From: JAADHG01 sp964418645
GTDB lineage: Bacteria > Bacteroidota > Bacteroidia > Flavobacteriales > Flavobacteriaceae
Length of the DNA stretch: 29,280 nucleotides
Direction of reading: 5' to 3'
Assembly (NCBI GenBank): GCA_964418645.1
Contig: CAYQME010000030.1
Coordinates: 1-29,280 of the forward strand
A program made the position numbers and the translations under genes. Shown piece by piece: positions 23,583 to 29,280 of the stretch. Within the stretch, counting starts at the first letter, position 1. Every line of letters begins with the position of its first letter. The notes beneath the pieces were generated by a model that was not told the DNA's origin, made no database searches, and worked only from the letters and a program-made list of their open reading frames with translations.

Positions 23583-24836
23583 ATGTCTTATTTATTTACC
23601 TCAGAAAGCGTTTCTGAAGGACATCCTGATAAAGTAGCAGATCAAATTAGCGATGCTTTAATTGATCATTTTTTAGCCTTTGATAGCAACTCCAAAGTTG
23701 CTTGCGAAACCTTAGTCACTACTGGACAAGTTATACTTGCTGGTGAAGTAAAGTCGAACACCTATTTAGACGTTCAAAAAATAGCTAGAAATACTATTAA
23801 CAAAATTGGATATACTAAAAGCGAATATATGTTTGATGGTAATTCTTGTGGTGTATTTTCAGCAATACATGAACAGTCTGATGATATTAATCGTGGTGTA
23901 GATAGAGACCAAAAAGCACAACAAGGGGCTGGAGACCAAGGTATGATGTTTGGCTATGCTACGCGCGAAACCGAAAATTATATGCCTTTGGCATTAGACT
24001 TAGCCCATAGAATTCTTATTGAACTTGCAGAACTACGAAGAGAGCATAAAGACATTACTTATTTACGCCCAGATTCTAAAAGTCAGGTTACTATTGAGTA
24101 TAGTGATGATAATGTCCCACAACGTATTGATGCCATTGTGGTTTCTACACAACATGACGATTTTGATGAAGATGAAGCCATGCTAGCCAAAATTAGAAAA
24201 GATATTATTGAAATACTAATTCCAAGAGTAGTTGCTAAACTTCCAGAAAATATTAAAGCTTTATTTAATAACAATATTTCTTACCACATCAATCCAACAG
24301 GAAAATTTGTAATTGGTGGTCCACATGGAGATACTGGACTTACAGGACGAAAAATTATAGTAGACACTTATGGTGGTAAAGGAGCACATGGTGGCGGTGC
24401 TTTTTCGGGGAAAGATCCAAGCAAAGTAGATAGAAGTGCTGCATATGCTACACGACATATTGCTAAAAACTTAGTTGCAGCAGGTATTTGTGATGAAATT
24501 TTAGTGCAGGTAAGTTATGCCATTGGAGTAGCCGAACCTATGGGAATTTTTGTAGATACATATGGCACTTGCTCGTTTAATATGACTGATAGTGAAATAT
24601 CTGAAAAGGTGTCTGATCTCTTTGATATGAGACCTGCTTCTATTGAGGAACGTTTAAAATTACGCCAACCAATGTATTTAGAAACTGCTGCCTATGGACA
24701 TATGGGACGTGAAAATGAAGTTGTTTCGAAAACTTTTACACAACCAAATGGTGATTCCAAAACTGTTGACGTAGAACTTTTTACTTGGGAGAAATTAGAT
24801 TATATAGATAAAGTGAAAACTGCTTTTGGATTGTAA
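23583..24836 (+). CDS. metK: S-adenosylmethionine synthetase (methionine adenosyltransferase)
   Basis: MetK makes S-adenosylmethionine from methionine and ATP, the methyl donor of the cell. The 417-residue protein shows GHPDKVADQISDA near the N-terminus, the methionine/ATP-binding hexapeptide GAGDQG in QQGAGDQGMMFGYA, and GGGAFSGKDPSKVDRSAAYA, the P-loop-like motif of the family. Length is slightly longer than the E. coli protein (about 384). It begins 31 nt after the leader hairpin, with no Shine-Dalgarno sequence. It is a single-gene unit, ended by the terminator at 24859-24893 and probably controlled by the SAM-II-like leader. Confidence 0.96.
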   Translation: MSYLFTSESVSEGHPDKVADQISDALIDHFLAFDSNSKVACETLVTTGQVILAGEVKSNTYLDVQKIARNTINKIGYTKSEYMFDGNSCGVFSAIHEQSDDINRGVDRDQKAQQGAGDQGMMFGYATRETENYMPLALDLAHRILIELAELRREHKDITYLRPDSKSQVTIEYSDDNVPQRIDAIVVSTQHDDFDEDEAMLAKIRKDIIEILIPRVVAKLPENIKALFNNNISYHINPTGKFVIGGPHGDTGLTGRKIIVDTYGGKGAHGGGAFSGKDPSKVDRSAAYATRHIAKNLVAAGICDEILVQVSYAIGVAEPMGIFVDTYGTCSFNMTDSEISEKVSDLFDMRPASIEERLKLRQPMYLETAAYGHMGRENEVVSKTFTQPNGDSKTVDVELFTWEKLDYIDKVKTAFGL

Positions 24837-24858
24837 TCTCAATCTAATTAAATAATAT

Positions 24859-24893
24859 AAAGCCTCAAAACGTAAGTATTATGAGGCTTTTTT
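24859..24893 (+). terminator. Terminator after metK
   Basis: AAAGCCTCA (24859-24867), a 14-nt loop, TGAGGCTTT (24882-24890) is a perfect 9-bp stem running into TTTTTT. It starts 22 nt after the metK stop. The reverse orientation also ends in a short T run, so it may serve the convergent receptor gene as well. Confidence 0.85.
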
Positions 24894-24910
24894 ATGATTA
24901 AATTTCAAAT

Positions 24911-27643
24911 TTACAAATCATATTTTATACTCAATACCACATAACGCGGCTGTATAAAATATTCACTTGTACTTGTAAACAATGTGTTTGTATTGTCTTG
25001 ATTTAGAGATGCGGTATCTAACAAATTGGTAACACCCAATTTGTATTCCCATTTACTATCCTTTTTTTGATAGGCTAAACTTGCATCTAAAAAACTATAA
25101 TTATTTAAAGTTTCAACTTCATTCTTGTAGTTATAATAGGAGTAATCTGCTCTAAAGGTAAAACCTTTTAAAAAATAGGCATAGATATTAATAAACGGAC
25201 TATTTGTAAAGAATTTTGAGCGCCCATTACCTTGGTCATATTCGTTAATTGTAAGGTTATAACCAAAATCTACATTGGGTGCATTTCTAAAGTTTGTACT
25301 TAATTGTGTACGGTACGATTGGGTAAACGACTCATTAACACTACGTGTGTTATTTACAAACTGATTGAATTTAGAATACGATAAATTTCCTCTAATTGAT
25401 GCTTTTATCTTTCCAAACGTACGTTCAAAACGTCCATTAAACGACAAACTTTCATCAGCAAAATTCGAATTAAAAGGCGTAGAAAAGCGATTGGTGGTTT
25501 GTATGTCTGGCTCACCAAGAATGGGATTCGGGATTGTTATAAATTGAGATTGGCTTCTTATTTGATCTATGCGTTTACTATAATTTATAAATGCAAATAC
25601 ATTAGTGTAATTAAACATATTGAAACTAAAATAGCTTAATCTTAAATTGTGAGATAAGGACTCTTCTAAATCTCTGTTTCCTTGATATAAGGCATTATAA
25701 TTATTAAGCACACTAGCTTCTGCAAGTTGATTTACATCGGTAAAACTGGTTTGCATCGTGTATCTAAAATTAAGATTCTCGCTCTTTTTAAGCTGAATTC
25801 TTGTATTAAAATCTGGAAGGACTCTATAAATATTATCTTTGGTTTCCGAATTAAATTGTTGATTTTTTGTTGTGTACGCATGTACTGAAAATCCTGGAGT
25901 TATTGTAAACTTTCCTGTTTTTAATCGGTAATGAAATCCCAAATAAACATCGCTAAAATTATATTTAATATCATTTATCACATCTGTTTGCGCAGTGTTC
26001 AATTCAAATTTACTACCATTATCTAAAATTTGATATATTTCCGAATTGAATCTTTGCGTACTCAAAATTGTTCCAAACGAAAAGTTAATGTTGCTTTTAT
26101 TATTTAACACATACCAATAATCTAGTTTTGCATCTAGCTTATTTGTTTTTACACGTTTATTTTGTACCAAATTAAAACCGGATTGGTTTGGGTCTAAACC
26201 TAAAATACCATCAAAAGTAAATTGTGCATTTTGCTCTAAAATAGCATTGTAAAAAGGGTCTTCGTCTTGCCATAACTGTTGCGCATAAAACGCAAAAATA
26301 TTTTTTTCATTTAAGGTATAATAATAGTTAAAATTTTGATTGATACTAAATGGGTTTTGCTCTTGATTTTGATCGACATTTGAAACAATTGAAGAGAAAA
26401 AATCTTGAAATTCATTTTGTTTAGAGATTCTACCAAAAGCATCATAATCTAAATGATTATTACTATTTGGTTTATAACTTGCACTTAATTTAAACAATCC
26501 TAAATCACTTTTTTGATTTGTATTGGTTGTAGTAGCTTCGTCTGGTGGTGTTATAGTACCATCTTCTGAAGGGATATATGACCGTAAACTATTTTGTTGA
26601 ATATCGGTTCGTGTTCCTGAATATATAGCAAAACCACTTAAATCTAACGTCTTTTTTGGAGCATAGCTAAAATTTGCTGCTGCAAACTTGGTATCAATAG
26701 CTTTAGCTCTATTATTCTGTGTTGTTAAAAAACCCATATCTGCACTGGCAACATTGAAACTAGTACCGCTACTAGAATTGAACGATCTAAAGCCGCCACT
26801 AAAATTAAAATAATCGCGTCTGGTAAATGGAACTTCTCCAATATTATTCAGATCTGTAATAATGTTAACACTGTATTTAGGGCTGTAATAAAACAGTTTA
26901 GGATGCACTAAATAACGCTCGTCAAAACCAGCTCCTGCAGTAATCTCACCAAACCAAAAACGTTTTTTACCTTCTTTAAGTTTGATATTAATCGCAATTC
27001 TATCTTCATTGCTTCTTACATTACTAAGTTGTCCTATATCATCGTAATTTTTTAATACCTGCACTTTATCAATAGCATCTGCTGGAATATTCTTTGTGGC
27101 TAACTTAGTGTCTCCATCAAAAAAATCTTTCCCTTCCACCATTACTTTTTCTACAGTTTTCCCTTCAACTTCAATTTCACCTTCGTCATTTATTTCAACT
27201 CCTGGAAGCCGCTTTAAAACATCTCCAAGTTTTTTATCTGTCTCTCTTTTAAAAGAATCGGCGTTATAAATTAAGGTATCTCCTTTAACAGAAACTGGCA
27301 TTTCGTAAGTGAGTTCTACGGTGTCTAAAGCATTGTCATTTTGTAAAGTAAAGTCTTTTACAATATCTTCAGTCACAATATTAATAATCGTTTCCAAGGT
27401 TTTTTTACCAATATAACTCACTTGAATCTTATAGGCAGAATTAGATTTTAAATTTAGCTTATAAAATCCTTTATCGTTTGTAATCCCATAAGAATCTAAT
27501 GCCTTAGTATCTTGATTAATAGCTATAATATTGGCTAATTCTAAAGGTGTGCCAATACTGTCTTTCACGACACCTGTTACTTTAATTTGAGCAAAACTTA
27601 TGCTTGCTATAGTAAATAGCACTAGTGTAAAAATATATTTCAT
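24911..27643 (-). CDS. Outer membrane beta-barrel protein, TonB-receptor-like with carboxypeptidase-regulatory domain
   Basis: From the ATG at 27643 this is a 910-residue protein with the signal peptide MKYIFTLVLFTIASISFAQ; the frame is open for 15 more codons upstream, but those lack signal-peptide character. After the signal come a carboxypeptidase-regulatory-like beta-sandwich (about residues 20-100, ITNDKGFYKLNL), a plug-like region (about 115-230) containing DVLKRLPGVEINDEGEIEVEGK-type sequence, and a long barrel of aromatic-alternating strands ending SIKYDL. This is the architecture of Bacteroidota outer-membrane beta-barrel proteins related to TonB-dependent receptors. It follows two GLPGLI-family genes by 47 nt, so it is probably co-transcribed with them. 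No SusD-like lipoprotein is present, so a glycan-uptake role is not supported. The substrate is unknown. Confidence 0.87.
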   Translation of the reverse strand: MKYIFTLVLFTIASISFAQIKVTGVVKDSIGTPLELANIIAINQDTKALDSYGITNDKGFYKLNLKSNSAYKIQVSYIGKKTLETIINIVTEDIVKDFTLQNDNALDTVELTYEMPVSVKGDTLIYNADSFKRETDKKLGDVLKRLPGVEINDEGEIEVEGKTVEKVMVEGKDFFDGDTKLATKNIPADAIDKVQVLKNYDDIGQLSNVRSNEDRIAINIKLKEGKKRFWFGEITAGAGFDERYLVHPKLFYYSPKYSVNIITDLNNIGEVPFTRRDYFNFSGGFRSFNSSSGTSFNVASADMGFLTTQNNRAKAIDTKFAAANFSYAPKKTLDLSGFAIYSGTRTDIQQNSLRSYIPSEDGTITPPDEATTTNTNQKSDLGLFKLSASYKPNSNNHLDYDAFGRISKQNEFQDFFSSIVSNVDQNQEQNPFSINQNFNYYYTLNEKNIFAFYAQQLWQDEDPFYNAILEQNAQFTFDGILGLDPNQSGFNLVQNKRVKTNKLDAKLDYWYVLNNKSNINFSFGTILSTQRFNSEIYQILDNGSKFELNTAQTDVINDIKYNFSDVYLGFHYRLKTGKFTITPGFSVHAYTTKNQQFNSETKDNIYRVLPDFNTRIQLKKSENLNFRYTMQTSFTDVNQLAEASVLNNYNALYQGNRDLEESLSHNLRLSYFSFNMFNYTNVFAFINYSKRIDQIRSQSQFITIPNPILGEPDIQTTNRFSTPFNSNFADESLSFNGRFERTFGKIKASIRGNLSYSKFNQFVNNTRSVNESFTQSYRTQLSTNFRNAPNVDFGYNLTINEYDQGNGRSKFFTNSPFINIYAYFLKGFTFRADYSYYNYKNEVETLNNYSFLDASLAYQKKDSKWEYKLGVTNLLDTASLNQDNTNTLFTSTSEYFIQPRYVVLSIKYDL

Positions 27644-27690
27644 GTGATTTTTCTTGCTGTTTTGATTGATTAGTTTTTTGAAAAACAAAT

Positions 27691-28572
27691 TTAATGTCTG
27701 ATTCTATCGCCTCCTCTACCTCTTCGATTTCTAAACATCTCACTCATTTCTTTCATTTTCTTTTTCATAATATCACTGTATTCTTGTTTGGTAACTTCTT
27801 TCCCTTTTGATGGAATCTTAAAGGCTTCTTTTTCGCTCGGATTCATTACAATTTTTGAACATAAAATGGTTGTTCTATCCGCATTTACTTCAAGTATTAA
27901 CCCTGGAAGTCCCCAATATTCTCCAGGTCCTTGATTAATTGGTATTTGAGGTGTGTACCAAGCGGTAACAGTGATTTCCTTTGGGATTTCAACTTCATCC
28001 ATAGGGTCTTTTACTTCTGTAGAATCTTTAGCCTTTTTACTTTCTTCATTTTCATCAGTATTACGCCTTCTCATACTTCTAAAATCTAATTCGTCAACCT
28101 TTTTAACAGCCGTAGCTTTAAAGCACATATATTTCCCAATTTGTTTGGTTTCGCTTCCCAGTTTCCATTCTAATTTTGGCAACGAATCCTTTATTAAAAA
28201 CTGCTTTCCAAAAAATTCTTGTTCTTGTAATAAGCGTTGTTCTTTTACATTTTTGTATTGCGCACCTCCTGTAAAACTTCCCATCATCATTCTAAAACCT
28301 CCTTGTCCTGGTGCTTCTAGCACTTCTTCTTCTTTATAACTAGATTCCTCCTTGTTGAAGGTTAAAACATAAACTTTTTCAAAAGCACTTTTCATACGAT
28401 CAGCAATTTGCTTTTTCCTATCCGGACTCATTTCACGACCACCAAAATTGGTCATATCAATACTCGTCTTAGAAAAATAATATGCTTTCCCTTGAAATTC
28501 TTGTGCAAAGGCAGTAGTTGAAATAATAAGCACTAAAAAGCCAACAATTAATTTAATAGAATTTGATTTCAT
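27691..28572 (-). CDS. GLPGLI family secreted protein
   Basis: This 293-residue protein belongs to the GLPGLI family, known only from Bacteroidota and without an established function. It has a signal peptide (residues 1-24, ending AFAQ), and the family motif in YWGLPGLILEV with GLPGLI at 221-226. Shared family blocks are DSLPKLEWKLGSETKQIGKY near 129-148 and ITVTAWYTPQIPINQGPGEY near 200-219. There is a charged insertion between them (about 165-195) and a basic arginine/glycine-rich tail (FRNRRGRGGDRIRH). It lies between a second GLPGLI paralogue and a TonB-receptor-like barrel, so a role in the periplasm or at the outer membrane together with that barrel is likely. The partner and substrate are unknown. 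Confidence 0.9.
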   Translation of the reverse strand: MKSNSIKLIVGFLVLIISTTAFAQEFQGKAYYFSKTSIDMTNFGGREMSPDRKKQIADRMKSAFEKVYVLTFNKEESSYKEEEVLEAPGQGGFRMMMGSFTGGAQYKNVKEQRLLQEQEFFGKQFLIKDSLPKLEWKLGSETKQIGKYMCFKATAVKKVDELDFRSMRRRNTDENEESKKAKDSTEVKDPMDEVEIPKEITVTAWYTPQIPINQGPGEYWGLPGLILEVNADRTTILCSKIVMNPSEKEAFKIPSKGKEVTKQEYSDIMKKKMKEMSEMFRNRRGRGGDRIRH

Positions 28573-28594
28573 GATAGTAAAGCCTTATTGGTTG

Positions 28595-28616
28595 AGTGTT
28601 AAACTATTTTAACACT
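28595..28616. promoter_or_regulatory. Perfect dyad between the two GLPGLI genes
   Basis: AGTGTTAAA, loop CTAT, TTTAACACT is a perfect 9-bp inverted repeat, 23 nt upstream of the second GLPGLI gene. It has no T run, so it looks more like an operator or mRNA-processing hairpin than a terminator. Confidence 0.5.
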
Positions 28617-28631
28617 AATTAGACTGCTAAA

Positions 28632-28647
28632 TTAAACGTTAGTTTAA
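28632..28647. promoter_or_regulatory. Second dyad between the two GLPGLI genes
   Basis: TTAAAC, 4 nt, GTTTAA is a perfect 6-bp inverted repeat whose centre is 34 bp from that of the neighbouring dyad. It shares the TTAAA core with that dyad. Being AT-rich and short, it could occur by chance. Confidence 0.35.
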
Positions 28648-28677
28648 GTACCATAAGTTAAAGTATTCTTAAAAAAA

Positions 28678-29280
28678 TCAACCCTTTATCTCTATAGTAA
28701 TTCCATCACCATCATGGTCTTCTCTTTGATAGCGATTTTCCATTTCTTTCATTTTCTTCGCCATAATAGCATCAAACTTTTTTTGAGTTACTTTTTTACC
28801 TTTTGTAGGTTCTTTAATTTCTATTTTGTCTTTTGGATTTAAAACTATTTTACTACAAATTAAAGTTTCAGGACCATCATGAACTTCTAGAATTAAACCT
28901 GGTAATCCATGATAATTAGCAGGTCCATTATTAATTGATATTTGTGGTGTATACCATGCTGTAACTGTTATTTCTTCCATTTTAGGTTCTGTGTCTTCAT
29001 CTAAATCTTTATCACCATTAATACTAATGCCGGTTTTAACAACCTCTGCCATACGTGTCGTAGTTGCCTTATAACACGTGTATTCTCCAATGTTTTTAGT
29101 TTCTTTACCACCAAGTTTCCAATCTATTTTTCTTAACGTATCTTGAATCAAAAAAACTTTTCCAAACATTTCGTTATGGTCGGCATATCTATCTTCTTTA
29201 ATATTTTTATAAAGCTCTCCCGATTCTCCAGAATCCATAACCACCATAACCATTCCAGTTGGTTGAGGTGCTTCTAATTC
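28678..29280 (-). CDS. GLPGLI family protein, C-terminal part (start beyond right edge)
   Basis: The frame is open to the right edge, so the true start and signal peptide lie outside the window; about 200 codons are visible. The first visible residues, ELEAPQPTG, match LEAP of the downstream paralogue at the same relative place. It carries the family motif HGLPGLILEV, followed by LICSKIVLNPKDK, and the block DTLRKIDWKLGGKETKNIGEYTCYKA. Compared with its paralogue it lacks the arginine-rich tail and ends in an acidic/glycine segment (HDGDGITIEIKG). The two genes look like a tandem duplication that has diverged. The gap of 105 nt to the next gene contains two dyads. Confidence 0.9.
   Translation of the reverse strand, partial: ELEAPQPTGMVMVVMDSGESGELYKNIKEDRYADHNEMFGKVFLIQDTLRKIDWKLGGKETKNIGEYTCYKATTTRMAEVVKTGISINGDKDLDEDTEPKMEEITVTAWYTPQISINNGPANYHGLPGLILEVHDGPETLICSKIVLNPKDKIEIKEPTKGKKVTQKKFDAIMAKKMKEMENRYQREDHDGDGITIEIKG

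Noticed and set aside
24911..27643. SusC-type glycan uptake locus
   Set aside because: No SusD-like lipoprotein or carbohydrate enzyme lies beside the barrel; the neighbours are GLPGLI proteins and metK.

Overview
This 29.3 kb window is AT-rich chromosomal DNA that looks like a marine-type member of the Flavobacteriaceae (Bacteroidota). The grounds are TANNTTTG-type promoter boxes, a lack of clear Shine-Dalgarno sequences, two GLPGLI-family proteins, a CarboxypepD_reg/TonB-receptor-like outer membrane protein, a Bacteroidota-type PEP carboxylase and a GapN-like dehydrogenase. No rRNA, tRNA, CRISPR array, phage or complete insertion sequence was seen. The content is mostly nitrogen, amino-acid and one-carbon metabolism; the unusual content is in the control regions between genes.

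Layout, left to right. (1) 1-978, minus: the start of argG (cut by the window edge) behind a GNAT acetyltransferase, apparently the head of an arginine operon. (2) 979-1418: gene-free DNA with a GC-richer, repeat-like segment. (3) 1419-3977, minus: a secreted esterase and a GapN-type aldehyde dehydrogenase. (4) 3978-4281: gene-free DNA holding a 118-bp palindromic element with terminal inverted repeats. (5) 4282-11098, minus: a compact ilvD-ilvB-ilvN-ilvC-ilvA operon with gaps of 2-13 nt, giving isoleucine and valine synthesis; no leucine genes are present. (6) 11099-11501: the ilv leader, with two Ile/Val-rich leader peptides in series, each followed by its own terminator and a possible antiterminator. 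(7) 11502-17481, minus: gltB-gltD, NADPH-type glutamate synthase. (8) 17482-17913: divergent control region with two dyads 52 bp apart in front of a TANNTTTG box. (9) 17914-20497, plus: outer-membrane porin, P-II signal protein and ammonium transporter. (10) A bidirectional terminator, then ppc on the minus strand. (11) 23248-23582: a promoter and a SAM-II-like riboswitch in front of metK (plus). (12) 24911-29280, minus: a TonB-receptor-like outer membrane protein behind two tandem GLPGLI-family secreted proteins, the last cut by the right edge.

How the genes fit together: ammonium enters through the porin and Amt under P-II control and reaches glutamate through GltBD. Glutamate is the amino donor for branched-chain and arginine synthesis. 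PEP carboxylase refills oxaloacetate, the source of aspartate-family amino acids including the threonine used by IlvA and the methionine used by MetK. The two strongest findings are the tandem transcription attenuator in front of ilvD and the SAM-II-like switch with a mutually exclusive hairpin in front of metK. Both were read by eye and no folding or database search was run.
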